A DNA stretch of 64,000 nt from Intestinimonas massiliensis (ex Afouda et al. 2020) (GCF_900626285.1 NZ_LR131147.1:2059367-2123366); one strand, 5' to 3'; positions 17,893 to 28,295 are shown, counted from the first letter of the stretch. The notes: generated from the letters alone by a model not told the origin. A program made the numbers and translations.

Positions 17893-19773
17893 TTATTTCT
17901 CCTGCAGCAGGGACATGAATTCCTCGCCGGTGATGGTCTCCTTCTCCAGCAGGTAGCCCGCCAGCTTGTGGAGCTGGTCCTGGTGGTCCTTGAGCAGATC
18001 CAGGGCCTTCCGGTGGGCCGCCTTCACGGTGTCCACCACCTGCTTGTCGATCTCCGCGGCGGTCTCGGCGGAACAGGCCAGGGAGGTGTCGCCCCCCAGA
18101 TACTGGTTCTGCACCGTCTCCAGGGCCACCATGTCAAATTCCTCGGTCATGCCGTACCGGGTAATCATGGCCCGGGCCAGCTTGGTGGCCTGCTCGATGT
18201 CGTTGGAGGCGCCGGTGGTGATGTTGTCCGCACCGAAGATCAGCTCCTCGGCGGCCCGGCCGCCGGTGAGGGTGGCAATCTTGTTGACGATCTCCGCCCG
18301 GCTCATCAGGTTCCGCTCCCCCTGGTCCACCTGCATGGTGTAGCCCAGAGCGCCGGAGGTCCGGGGGACAATGGTGATCTTGGTCACCGGGGCCGAGTGG
18401 GTCTGGAGGGCGGCCACCAGGGCGTGGCCCACCTCGTGGTAGGACACTAGCTTCTTCTCCTCCGGGGAGATGACGGCGTTCTTCCGCTGGGCGCCGGCGA
18501 TGACGGTCTCCACGCTCTCCTCCAGGTCGGCCTGGGTGACCGTCTTGCGGCCCTGCCGCACCGCCCGCAGGGCGCCCTCGTTGATGATGTTGGCCAGCTC
18601 CGCGCCGGAGGCGCCGGCGGTGGCCCGGGCAATGGCCTCCCAGTCCACGTCGCCGTCCAAATGGACGTGCTTGCCGTGGACCTTCAGGATGGCCACACGG
18701 CCCTGGAGGTCGGGCAGCTCCACCGGCACCCGCCGGTCGAACCGGCCGGGCCGCATGAGGGCGGGGTCCAGGCTCTCGGGCCGGTTGGTGGCGGCCAGCA
18801 GCACCACGCCCTTGCTGGAATCAAAGCCGTCCATCTCGGCCAGCAGCTGGTTCAGGGTCTGCTCCCGCTCGTCGTTGCCGCCGTAGCCGCCGGTATCACG
18901 CTTCTTGCCGATGGCGTCGATCTCGTCGATAAACACGATGCAGGGGGCCTTCTCCCCCGCCTGCTTGAACAGGTCCCGCACCTTGGCGGCGCCCATGCCC
19001 ACGAACATCTCCACGAACTCCGAGCCAGAGATGGAGAAGAAGGGCACCTTGGCCTCCCCGGCCACAGCCTTGGCCAGCAAGGTCTTGCCGGTGCCCGGAG
19101 GGCCCACCAGCAGCACGCCCTTGGGCAGCTTGGCGCCGATTTCGGTGTACTTCTGGGGCTCGTGGAGGAAGTCCACCACCTCCATCAGGGCATCCTTGGC
19201 CTCATCCTGACCGGCCACGTCGGCAAAGGACACGCCGGTGGAGGCCTCCTCCACATAGATCTTAGCGTTGGCCTTGCCGAAGGTCATGGCGTTGCCCATA
19301 CCTCCGGGCATTCCCCCCATCCGCTTGACCATCCAGCGGGAGAGAATCTGGCCGATGATCAGGAAGATAAAGATGGGCAGCACCCAGCTGATCAGCGCCG
19401 CCAGGATGGGGTTGGCCTGGGTGGGGATCTCGGCGGTAAATACGATATCCGGGTCGGCCCGCAGCTGCTCCAGCAGCCGCTGGCCGTCGTCCGGCCACAC
19501 GCCGGTCTTGTAATAGCCCTCCTGGCCGTTCTCATCAGTGCCGATAAAGACGATCTCCCGGCTGTCCTCGTCCAGCGCCACCTGGCTCACCCGGTCATCA
19601 TCCACCATGGTGAGGAACTGGCTGTAGGGCACCTCATAGACCTGCCGCTCCAGCAACGAGGGGAAAAACAGGGCGTTGAGGAGCATCAGGACAACAAGGG
19701 CAATGCAGTAGTAAAAGATCAGCGGTTTTTTGGGCGGCGATGGCCGCTTTTCCGGCTCTTTGACCTCTTTCAT
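17893..19773 (-). CDS. ftsH: ATP-dependent zinc metalloprotease FtsH (copy 1)
   Basis: A membrane-anchored AAA+ protease of 626 aa that degrades misfolded membrane and some regulatory proteins. It has TM1 at about 21-38, an extracytoplasmic domain, TM2 at about 118-138, the AAA module with GPPGTGKT, FIDEIDAIG and the second region of homology NRPESLDPALMRPGRFDRRV, and the zinc protease site HEVGH. It is shorter than the second copy at 23183 because it lacks the Pro-rich tail. GGAGG precedes ATG 19773, and a good sigma-A promoter lies at 19819-19847. The copies differ mostly in the extracytoplasmic domain. Confidence 0.96.
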   Translation of the reverse strand: MKEVKEPEKRPSPPKKPLIFYYCIALVVLMLLNALFFPSLLERQVYEVPYSQFLTMVDDDRVSQVALDEDSREIVFIGTDENGQEGYYKTGVWPDDGQRLLEQLRADPDIVFTAEIPTQANPILAALISWVLPIFIFLIIGQILSRWMVKRMGGMPGGMGNAMTFGKANAKIYVEEASTGVSFADVAGQDEAKDALMEVVDFLHEPQKYTEIGAKLPKGVLLVGPPGTGKTLLAKAVAGEAKVPFFSISGSEFVEMFVGMGAAKVRDLFKQAGEKAPCIVFIDEIDAIGKKRDTGGYGGNDEREQTLNQLLAEMDGFDSSKGVVLLAATNRPESLDPALMRPGRFDRRVPVELPDLQGRVAILKVHGKHVHLDGDVDWEAIARATAGASGAELANIINEGALRAVRQGRKTVTQADLEESVETVIAGAQRKNAVISPEEKKLVSYHEVGHALVAALQTHSAPVTKITIVPRTSGALGYTMQVDQGERNLMSRAEIVNKIATLTGGRAAEELIFGADNITTGASNDIEQATKLARAMITRYGMTEEFDMVALETVQNQYLGGDTSLACSAETAAEIDKQVVDTVKAAHRKALDLLKDHQDQLHKLAGYLLEKETITGEEFMSLLQEK

Positions 19774-19818
19774 GATTTTATTCCTCCGTAGTCCGAAATT
19801 TATTTCTTATGCGAAACA

Positions 19819-19847
19819 ATAGTAGGCCCTTCTTTCCCCAAAGTCAA
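19819..19847 (-). promoter_or_regulatory. ftsH copy 1 promoter
   Basis: On the minus strand TTGACT (19842-19847), a 17-bp spacer and TACTAT (19819-19824), about 45 bp before the ftsH start codon. Confidence 0.75.
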
Positions 19848-19909
19848 TCTGTTGGAGGCAGGTTTTACATATTGTTCACAGCCGGAAGGAAATTATGAAC
19901 TTTCTGTGC

Positions 19910-19940
19910 AAAAAGGCCCGTCCTGCACAGGACGGGCCTT
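19910..19940 (-). terminator. Terminator of the pseudo-ATPase gene
   Basis: A 12-bp stem AAGGCCCGTCCT/AGGACGGGCCTT with a 4-nt loop lies directly after the stop codon at 19945 on the minus strand, followed by a T5 run on that strand. Confidence 0.9.
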
Positions 19941-19944
19941 GGGC

Positions 19945-22149
19945 TCAGTATTTGTTGACCATGCCGGAGATCAGGGGGGTGGGCACCAGCCACATGATGA
20001 GGAACACCAGCAGGTTGCCGGCAGACAGGGAGGCGTAGGAACCCACAAAGGTGAGATAGAAGGCCAGCAGCAGACCGGCCACTGCCCCCAGACTGGCCAG
20101 CACGGCGGAAATGCGCACCGCCCGGCGGAGCCGGGCCGCGCCCACCACCGCCTCGGAGTAGGGGGCCACGCCCTCCCGGCAGAGGACGGCGGTGAGGATA
20201 TCGCTGTGCTCCTGGTCCTCGTCGGACAGCTCGATGCGCCGCTCGGCGGCGGGGAACTCCATCTTGTCCACCGGCAGCTTGAACCGCTGGCGGAGCATGG
20301 CGGGAATCAGGTTGAAGTCCCGGGTGGCCATGACGGGGGTGATCCGGTTGCGGATCAGGCTGTTGAGGGAGGGCTCCAGGGTGCCGTGGAGGGTGTAGTG
20401 GAGGGCAAAGATGCCCGCCAGCTCCCCGTCGATGGCACAGAACACGGCGTTCTTTACGTTGAGGCCGGGGGGCAGGGGGATCTCCATCAGATGCATGAAG
20501 GCCGCCGAGCCCACCAGCACCTGCTGATCCCGGATGACGGCGGACAGGCCGCCCTCATAGCAGCAGAAGTTGGACATCCGCCGGTAGACGGTACCCTGGG
20601 ACCGGAGCAGGTCGTGAAAAATCTTGTCCAGGCCGCAGCCCGATTCCTTGATGAGGCTGGCGGTGTTGGCCACCACCTTGTCCACCGGGAAGTCCCCAAA
20701 GACCTTGATGCCGTTGAGGGACACGCAGCCCGGCGGGAAGAAGTCGGTATCGGTGAGCAGAATGCCGCTGCCGCCGGTAGCGGTGACCCCGTCCCAGCCG
20801 GCGATGGCGGCTCCCGACTGGCTCAGCCGCCGGCACAAAGTAAGCCAGGGCAGGGAAAAGCACAGGGCCCCCGACAGGGAGGCGGAGGCTGTGAGCATAG
20901 CGGACAGGCACCACAGCAGCCGCTCGGGGGCGCCCCGTCCGATGGAGGCCACGATGCTCAACAGCAGGCTGGCAATGAGCAGCAGGGGAACGATCCGCTG
21001 AAAGATCCGCTGGGCCCCGTCGCTGGCCTGCATCTGCCGGCCGAAGCCGATGGGCTCCCCGGACCACTTGGCGTAGGTGTCCCGGCCGTTCCACTTGCCC
21101 TCGTCCAGGGTGACCAGATAGGGCTGGGAGGCGGAGGCCGCCGTGCGGCAGGCCAGCCGCTGGCCCCGCCGCTTGCGGGCGGTGCCCTTGAGCAGCAGGG
21201 AAATGCCCAGAATGATGGCGGCGCAGTAGGGCATCTCTCCCTCCCGGCTGTCCAGCAGGGGCATGGTCAGAGCGTCGGCCAGGGTGGCGGCGGAGGCAAA
21301 GACCAGCAGGGTATCCATACCGAACTCCAGGCGGAAGGGGCGGGCCAGGCCGCCGATGAGCACATCCAGGCCCAGAAGCATGGCCAGGCCCTGGGCGGCA
21401 GCCAGCACCCACAGGCGCAGCTGAGGAGTAAGCATCTCAGGATAGGGCAGCAGATCCACGCTCAGATACAGGGCGGGGATGAAGAGCAGCAGCACCAGGG
21501 TGCCCCGCACCCCCAGGGACTTCAGGCCCTTGCCGTACCGGCGGGCCAGATCCCCGGCGGGCAGGTCGGGAGCGGGAGGCGGCTGCCGGCGTGGGCGGCG
21601 CTCCCGCCGGGGCTCGTCCGGCTCCTCCTCCTCGTCGGTGCCGGGGATATAGGCCTCGGCTCGGCGCACCTCCTCCTCGTGCTCCTTGCCCTCCTCCTCA
21701 TACATATGGGCGGCATAGTCGTCCGCCTTGCGTACCAGGCGGTTGAGCTTTTCGGCAATGGGGTTGTCGGCAGCGGGGCCCTCCTCACCGGGGAAGTCCA
21801 CCACCTTATTATTATGACTGCCTTCCGGTTCCTCCGGCGGCTCCGGCTCCGCCGGGCGCTGAGGCGCGGCCTGCCGCTCCACCGGCGGCTGGTCCGCTTT
21901 GGGCTTGGCCGGCTCCTTGGCCTTTTCCTCCCGTTTGCCGGAGGGGAAACTCACCACCCGGCCGCCCCCTTTGGAGCGGTTTGGCTGAGCAGTCCGGCTC
22001 TTGGGTACAATGGGGAAGGGTACGGTGTCCTCCTTGTCCCGCTTCCTGCGGGCGGACCCGCCCCCGAATTCCGCCAGAATCTCCTCCAGGGAGAACTCCT
22101 CCCCGCCGGGCTCGCCCTTATTCAGTTCATCGTCCCGGTCTTTGGCCAT
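19945..22149 (-). CDS. Degenerate P1B-type ATPase-like membrane protein
   Basis: A 734-aa protein with a disordered, charged N-terminus (1-210, rich in Pro/Glu/Arg) and then the P1B-ATPase plan: four TM helices (about 215-320), an A-domain-like loop containing SGEP (363-366), two TM helices (386-436), a P/N-like region and two C-terminal TM helices (677-725). The region GGLSAVIRDQQVLVGSAAFM (533-552) and IDGELAGIFAL (573-583) closely resembles P1B nucleotide domains. Catalytic residues are gone: DTDF (467-470) replaces DKTG, TRD (609-611) replaces TGD, GDGxND is absent and helix 4 lacks CPC. It therefore cannot work as a normal pump. AAAAGGAG precedes ATG 22149, and rlmB lies 35 bp upstream. 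Role unknown. Confidence 0.8.
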   Translation of the reverse strand: MAKDRDDELNKGEPGGEEFSLEEILAEFGGGSARRKRDKEDTVPFPIVPKSRTAQPNRSKGGGRVVSFPSGKREEKAKEPAKPKADQPPVERQAAPQRPAEPEPPEEPEGSHNNKVVDFPGEEGPAADNPIAEKLNRLVRKADDYAAHMYEEEGKEHEEEVRRAEAYIPGTDEEEEPDEPRRERRPRRQPPPAPDLPAGDLARRYGKGLKSLGVRGTLVLLLFIPALYLSVDLLPYPEMLTPQLRLWVLAAAQGLAMLLGLDVLIGGLARPFRLEFGMDTLLVFASAATLADALTMPLLDSREGEMPYCAAIILGISLLLKGTARKRRGQRLACRTAASASQPYLVTLDEGKWNGRDTYAKWSGEPIGFGRQMQASDGAQRIFQRIVPLLLIASLLLSIVASIGRGAPERLLWCLSAMLTASASLSGALCFSLPWLTLCRRLSQSGAAIAGWDGVTATGGSGILLTDTDFFPPGCVSLNGIKVFGDFPVDKVVANTASLIKESGCGLDKIFHDLLRSQGTVYRRMSNFCCYEGGLSAVIRDQQVLVGSAAFMHLMEIPLPPGLNVKNAVFCAIDGELAGIFALHYTLHGTLEPSLNSLIRNRITPVMATRDFNLIPAMLRQRFKLPVDKMEFPAAERRIELSDEDQEHSDILTAVLCREGVAPYSEAVVGAARLRRAVRISAVLASLGAVAGLLLAFYLTFVGSYASLSAGNLLVFLIMWLVPTPLISGMVNKY

Positions 22150-22184
22150 GGGAGAGAGCTCCTTTTCTCTGGTAAATGTGGGCG

Positions 22185-22952
22185 TCAGCCCATGCGCTGG
22201 CGCACCGCCTCATAGAGCAGGATGGCGGCGGCGGCGCTGGCGTTGAGGGAGTTGAGCTTGCCCTTCATGGGAATGCGCACCTTGAAGTCGCAGGTCTCGG
22301 CCACCAGGCGGCCCATGCCGTCCCCCTCACTGCCGATGACAATGGCGGCGGGACCCTTCAGATCGGCGTCGTACAGCAGCCGGTCCCCGTCGGCGGCGGT
22401 TCCGAACACCCATACGCCCTCGTCCTTCAGCTCCTTGAGCAGGGCGGGCAGGTTGGGCACCCGGGCCACCGGGATGTGGCTCACCGCGCCGGCGGAGGTC
22501 TTGGCCACCACCGCCGTCAGGCCGGCGGAGCGGCGCTTGGGAATGATGACCCCGTGGGCCCCGGCGCACTCGGCGGTGCGGATCACCGCCCCCAGGTTGT
22601 GGGGGTCGCTGAGCTCGTCGCACACCACGATCAGGGGCGGCTCCCCCTTCTCCCGGGCGGCGTTCAGAATGTCGTCCACGCTGGCGTACTCCCGCACGGC
22701 GGCCTGGGCGATGACCCCCTGGTGGGAGTGGGTGCGGCTCATAAAGTCCAGCTTCCGCCGGTCGCACTCCACCACCACGATGCCCTTGTCCCGGGCGGCG
22801 GCGGCGATGTGGCCCAGGGTGGCGTCAGTCTCCCCCCGGGCCAGGAAGATCTTGTCGATGGGGGTACCGGCCCGGAGGGCCTCCGTCACCGCGTTGCGGC
22901 CCTCGATCAGGCCGTCGGCCTCGGCCTGGGGAATGGGTCTGCGCTCCTTCAT
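22185..22952 (-). CDS. rlmB: TrmH/RlmB family rRNA 2'-O-methyltransferase
   Basis: A SPOUT methyltransferase (255 aa) of the SpoU/TrmH class, which uses AdoMet to methylate a ribose 2'-OH, in RlmB of 23S rRNA G2251. An N-terminal substrate-binding domain (IEGRNAVTEAL, LDFMSRTHSHQGVIA) precedes the knotted domain with motif 1 DPHNLGAVIRTAE, motif 2 IVIGSEGDGM and motif 3 IPMKGKLNSLNAS. AAAGGCGGG lies upstream of ATG 22952, and a weak promoter-like TATACT is at 22986-22991 on the minus strand. The exact target nucleotide is inferred from family resemblance. Confidence 0.9.
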   Translation of the reverse strand: MKERRPIPQAEADGLIEGRNAVTEALRAGTPIDKIFLARGETDATLGHIAAAARDKGIVVVECDRRKLDFMSRTHSHQGVIAQAAVREYASVDDILNAAREKGEPPLIVVCDELSDPHNLGAVIRTAECAGAHGVIIPKRRSAGLTAVVAKTSAGAVSHIPVARVPNLPALLKELKDEGVWVFGTAADGDRLLYDADLKGPAAIVIGSEGDGMGRLVAETCDFKVRIPMKGKLNSLNASAAAAILLYEAVRQRMG

Positions 22953-23101
22953 GCTTGTGTCCCGCCTTTCTCATTCGTATCCATCAGTATACCACAACCC
23001 GCTCCGCAGAAAAAGCCATATTTGCTTCTTTTCCGCAAAATCGCGTCCCCGAAAAAAGCCCTGTTTTCATAGAAAGTTTACAGGTTTCACACCCTGTTTT
23101 C

Positions 23102-23130
23102 TTGTTTTTTCGGGTGGGCTGTGCTATAAC
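23102..23130 (+). promoter_or_regulatory. ftsH copy 2 promoter
   Basis: TTGTTT (23102-23107), a 17-bp spacer and TATAAC (23125-23130), about 50 bp before the TTG start. Confidence 0.7.
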
Positions 23131-23182
23131 TATAAGTACTTTGCAATAAGAATCAACTCCAGATTGGAGGAGGAACCTTAAT

Positions 23183-25339
23183 TTGAACCCTGATAACAAG
23201 AACAACAACCGGGGAAAGGGCGGCGGCGGGAACCGACGCAATACCACCGCCATCATTTCCATCATTTTGTGGGCCCTGGTCCTCACCGTACTGGTGAATT
23301 ATGCCACCTCCATGGCCCGCTCCGCCAATTCGGTGGAGATCACCTACAGCCAGTTCCGCCAGCTGGTGGAGGAGGACAAGGTGGAGTCGGTGGTCATGGA
23401 GTCCACCAAGTACACCATCACCCTGAAGGACGGCGTCGTTCTGGATGAGAACGGAAACGTGGTGGAATCCGGCACCGCCTCTTCCTCCGGCACCGCTTCA
23501 AAGAATCAGCCGGGCAATTCCCTGGGGCTGCCCCCGCTGGAGAGCTGGGGCAGCGGAGCTTCCAAGAGCGACGTCACCTACTTCTGCGCCCCTGTCAGCC
23601 AGGCCGGTCTGCGGGATGACGAGCTCATCCCGCTGCTGGATGCGCATGATGTAAAATACGGCCCGGAGTATGTGGAACAGCTCTCCCCCGTCATCTCCCT
23701 GCTCATCTCCTACGTACTGCCGGTGGTCATCATGGTGGTGCTCTTCTCCTTCCTGTTCCGCGGCATGGCGGGCAAGATGGGGGGCGGCATCGGCAACCTG
23801 GGCAAGTCCAACGCCAAGGTATACGTAGAGAAAAAGACCGGCGTCACCTTCAAGGACGTGGCCGGCCAGGATGAGGCCAAGGAATCCCTGGTGGAGATCA
23901 TCGATTTCCTCCACAACCCCCAGAAATACACCGAGATCGGCGCCAAGCTGCCCAAGGGCGCCCTGCTGGTAGGCCCTCCGGGCACCGGCAAGACCCTGCT
24001 GGCAAAGGCTGTGGCCGGCGAGGCCAATGTGCCCTTTTTCTCCATCTCCGGCTCCGATTTTGTGGAGATGTTCGTGGGCATGGGCGCCGCCCGGGTCCGC
24101 GACCTGTTCAAGGAGGCCAACAAGATGGCCCCCTGTATCGTGTTCATCGACGAGATCGATACCATCGGCAAATCCCGTGACAACCGCATGGGCGGCAACG
24201 ACGAGCGGGAGCAGACCCTGAACCAGCTGCTGGCCGAGATGGACGGCTTCGACCCCACCAAGGGCGTTATCCTGCTGGCCGCCACCAACCGGCCCGAAGT
24301 GCTGGACCAGGCCCTGCTGCGGCCCGGCCGGTTCGACCGCCGGATCATCGTGGACCGGCCCAACCTGGCCGGCCGTCTGGCCACCCTCCAGGTCCACACC
24401 CGGAACATCCGCCTGGCAGAGGACGTGGATCTGAAGAAGATCGCCATTGCCACTGCCGGCACCGTGGGCGCGGACCTGGCCAACCTGGTGAACGAGGCCG
24501 CCCTGCGGGCCGTCCGCATGGGCCGCAAGGCGGTGAACCAGGAGGACCTGCTGGTGTCCTTCGAGCTGGTCATCGCCGGCTCGGAGAAGAAGGGCAGCGT
24601 CCTCACCGAGTTTGAGAAAAAACTGGTGGCCTACCACGAGGTGGGCCACGCCATGGTGGCCTACAAGCAGAAGAACACCGAGCCGGTGCAGAAGATCACC
24701 ATCGTCCCCCACACCCAGGGCTCTCTGGGCTACACCCTGCTGATGCCCGAGGAGGACAAGACCGACCTGCGCACCAAGGACGAGCTGCTGGCCAAGATCT
24801 GCGTATCCATGGGCGGCCGGGCCGCCGAGGAAGTGGTGCTCAACACCATGACCAACGGCGCGGCCCAGGACATCCAGGACGCCACCAGCGTGGCCCGCAG
24901 CATGGTGGTGCTCTACGGCATGAGCGACCAGTTCGGCATGATGGCCCTGGCCTCCCGCCGCAACCAGTACCTGGAGGGCGGCTACGGCATGGACTGCGCC
25001 CAGGACACCGCCGCGGCGGTGGACCAGGCGGTGAAGGAGCTGCTGACCCAGTGCTATGAGCAGGCCGTCCAGGTCATCAAGGAGAACCGGGAGGACATGG
25101 ACAAGGTGGTGGCCTATCTGCTGGAGAAGGAGACCATCACCGGCGCCGAGATGGTGGCCATTCTGGAGGGCCGGGACCCCGCTCTGGCGGACAACTACCC
25201 CGACCCGGACAAGAAGGAGCCGGAGCAGCCCGCCCCGGCAGACCAGCCGGAGCCCACTTCCCAGGCCATCCCTCTGGGGGATGGACAGGCGCCCGCTCCC
25301 CAGGAGGAGCCTCCCGCCGATCAGCCTCCGGAAGAATAA
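23183..25339 (+). CDS. ftsH: ATP-dependent zinc metalloprotease FtsH (copy 2)
   Basis: A second FtsH, 718 aa. It starts at TTG 23183, 9 nt after GGAGGAGG. TM1 (about 20-42) and TM2 (about 172-195) frame an extracytoplasmic domain with a Ser/Gly-rich insert (ESGTASSSGTASKNQPGNS), followed by the AAA module (GPPGTGKT, FIDEIDTIG, RPGRFDRR), the zinc site HEVGH and a 45-residue C-terminal tail rich in Pro, Glu and Gln that copy 1 lacks. It is transcribed divergently from rlmB and ends in a strong convergent terminator. Two FtsH proteins probably divide substrates or assemble as mixed hexamers; the sequence does not decide which. Confidence 0.96.
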   Translation: MNPDNKNNNRGKGGGGNRRNTTAIISIILWALVLTVLVNYATSMARSANSVEITYSQFRQLVEEDKVESVVMESTKYTITLKDGVVLDENGNVVESGTASSSGTASKNQPGNSLGLPPLESWGSGASKSDVTYFCAPVSQAGLRDDELIPLLDAHDVKYGPEYVEQLSPVISLLISYVLPVVIMVVLFSFLFRGMAGKMGGGIGNLGKSNAKVYVEKKTGVTFKDVAGQDEAKESLVEIIDFLHNPQKYTEIGAKLPKGALLVGPPGTGKTLLAKAVAGEANVPFFSISGSDFVEMFVGMGAARVRDLFKEANKMAPCIVFIDEIDTIGKSRDNRMGGNDEREQTLNQLLAEMDGFDPTKGVILLAATNRPEVLDQALLRPGRFDRRIIVDRPNLAGRLATLQVHTRNIRLAEDVDLKKIAIATAGTVGADLANLVNEAALRAVRMGRKAVNQEDLLVSFELVIAGSEKKGSVLTEFEKKLVAYHEVGHAMVAYKQKNTEPVQKITIVPHTQGSLGYTLLMPEEDKTDLRTKDELLAKICVSMGGRAAEEVVLNTMTNGAAQDIQDATSVARSMVVLYGMSDQFGMMALASRRNQYLEGGYGMDCAQDTAAAVDQAVKELLTQCYEQAVQVIKENREDMDKVVAYLLEKETITGAEMVAILEGRDPALADNYPDPDKKEPEQPAPADQPEPTSQAIPLGDGQAPAPQEEPPADQPPEE

Positions 25340-25346
25340 CAAGACC

Positions 25347-25392
25347 AAAGAGGTCCGGCAGATCTTTCGATCTGCCGGACCTCTTTTCTTTT
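25347..25392. terminator. Convergent terminator, ftsH/atpC
   Basis: A perfect 17-bp stem AAAGAGGTCCGGCAGAT/ATCTGCCGGACCTCTTT with loop CTTTCG and T-rich flanks on both strands. It ends the plus-strand ftsH and the minus-strand atp operon, whose last stop codon is at 25396. Confidence 0.95.
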
Positions 25393-25395
25393 CGT

Positions 25396-25800
25396 TCAGC
25401 GCCGGGTCTTCAGCCGGGCCATGGCTCTGGCCAGGGCGGCCTTGGAGTGGTAGTACTCGTGGACACTCTGCTTCTGACGCAGGCGCTCCTCGGCCCGCTC
25501 CTTGGCGGCCTCGGCCCGCTTGCGGTCGATCTCCTCGGGGTGCTCGGCAAAGCCCACCAGCAGGATCACGTAGTCCGGCTTGATCTCGGCAAAGCCGGCG
25601 CCCACGGCGGCGGGCTCCCACTTGTCGTTGGCCTTGTACCGCAGCTCGCCGGGCTCGATGGCGGTGACCACCGGCTCATGGCCGGGGTAGATCCCCATTT
25701 CGCCGTCCACCGCCGGCAGGATCAGGGCCTGGGCCGGGCCGATGTAGAACTGGCGCTCGGGGGTGATGATCTCCAGGGTAAAGATGCCGGGCTCCGCCAT
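25396..25800 (-). CDS. atpC: F1Fo ATP synthase epsilon subunit
   Basis: The epsilon subunit (134 aa) couples the central stalk to the c ring and inhibits ATP hydrolysis. The N-terminal beta-sandwich carries LEIITPERQFYIGPAQALILPAVDG-type sequence with GEMGIYPGHEP, and the C-terminus is a two-helix domain rich in Ala, Arg and Glu (RKRAEAAKERAEERLRQ). Its start codon directly abuts the atpD stop (TAA-ATG), so translation is probably coupled. It is the last gene of the operon. Confidence 0.96.
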   Translation of the reverse strand: MAEPGIFTLEIITPERQFYIGPAQALILPAVDGEMGIYPGHEPVVTAIEPGELRYKANDKWEPAAVGAGFAEIKPDYVILLVGFAEHPEEIDRKRAEAAKERAEERLRQKQSVHEYYHSKAALARAMARLKTRR

Positions 25801-27201
<1,401 letters not shown>

Positions 27202-27289
27202 ATACGATCTTATCCCCTTTCGGGCGTTCATCATCGAAAAAATGGAATCCGTGCGGAGCAGGACATGCGCCTGCGCAGCACACCTTAAC

Positions 27290-27407
27290 CTGCGGCCGCG
27301 GCGGCCGCAGCCACCCACGCCGGGCGTGGGTGAGGGGGGTATCAAAACCGTTGTGCTGTCTTAGACAGCGCGGCGGTTTTGTATCTAGGGGGGACAAGGT
27401 CCCCCCT
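27290..27407. repeat. Four tandem hairpins between atpG and atpD
   Basis: Four consecutive inverted repeats fill the gap: CTGCGGCCGC/GCGGCCGCAG (27290-27310, 1-nt centre), CACCCACGC/GCGTGGGTG (27312-27332), a compound AAAACCG..GCTGTC/GACAGC..CGGTTTT (27344-27380) and AGGGGGGAC/GTCCCCCCT (27387-27407). The third has terminator-like T runs on both strands. They probably affect mRNA processing or the relative yield of the operon's genes; they may be inserted repeat elements. Confidence 0.75.
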
Positions 27408-27413
27408 GGACCG

Positions 27414-28295
27414 TTACAGCGCGGCCTGGGCGCCGCCCACCACCTCGGTGATCTCCTGGGTGATGGCGGCCTGCCGGGCGCGGTTATAGGACAGATTCAG
27501 GTTCTGGAGCATGCTGCGGGCGTTGTCGCTGGAGGACTTCATGGCGGTCATCCGGGCATTCTGCTCCGAGCAGTAGGATTCCACCAGGGCGCCGAACAGG
27601 TCGCCCTTCAAGTAGCCGGGCACCAGCCGGTCCATGACCGCCTTGACGGAGGGGACATAGGTCACGTCCCGGTTGTACTTGTCCCGGTTCTCCTCATATT
27701 CGGGGAACACGTCCGGGTCCAGGGGCAGCAGCTTGTGGACGGTGGGCTCCATCTGGAAGGAAGTCACCATCTTGGTGAAGAGAATGTACACCTCGTCCAG
27801 CTGCCGGTTCAGATAGAGGTCAATGATCAGCTCCGATATGTCCCGGGCCCGGGCCACGGTGGGATTCTGGGCGGTGTAGAGAAACTCCACATCGATGGGG
27901 ATGCCGTGCTCCTGGAAGTAAGAGCGGCCCACCTGGCCCACCACGAACAGGCTGGGAGTGGCCGTCCTGGCCAGCTTTTCCTCCGCCAGCTTCAGAATGT
28001 TGTGGTTATAGGCTCCCGCCAGTCCCTTGTCGCCGGTGACCACGATGTAGCCCACTTTTCGCTTTTCCGCCGGGATCTCCGGCCGCTTGTCGAAGAAGGG
28101 GTGGGTGATCTTGGAGGAGTGGTGGAGGATATCGGAGATGGTGGTCTCGATCTTCTGGAAATAGGGCTCCACATCATTGAGCTGCTTGCGGGCCTTCCGC
28201 AGGTTGGAGGAGGAGATCAGATACATGGCGTTGGTGTTCTTCAGGGTCTGCTCCACGCTCTTGATGTGGGTGCGGATCTCTTTTATGCTTGCCAT
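27414..28295 (-). CDS. atpG: F1Fo ATP synthase gamma subunit
   Basis: The rotating central stalk of F1, 293 aa. The N-terminus reads MASIKEIRTHIKSVEQTLKN (family: IxxRIxSVxxTxKIT) and the C-terminus SSSDNARSMLQNLNLSYNRARQAAITQEI, the gamma signature that inserts into the alpha3beta3 ring. GDKGLAGAYN is the conserved middle segment. The start overlaps the atpA end by 13 bp. Confidence 0.96.
   Translation of the reverse strand: MASIKEIRTHIKSVEQTLKNTNAMYLISSSNLRKARKQLNDVEPYFQKIETTISDILHHSSKITHPFFDKRPEIPAEKRKVGYIVVTGDKGLAGAYNHNILKLAEEKLARTATPSLFVVGQVGRSYFQEHGIPIDVEFLYTAQNPTVARARDISELIIDLYLNRQLDEVYILFTKMVTSFQMEPTVHKLLPLDPDVFPEYEENRDKYNRDVTYVPSVKAVMDRLVPGYLKGDLFGALVESYCSEQNARMTAMKSSSDNARSMLQNLNLSYNRARQAAITQEITEVVGGAQAAL

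Noticed and set aside
27202..27345. A longer AtpD starting at 27345
   Set aside because: The extension crosses hairpins and does not resemble beta subunits. The known N-terminus begins at ATG 27201.
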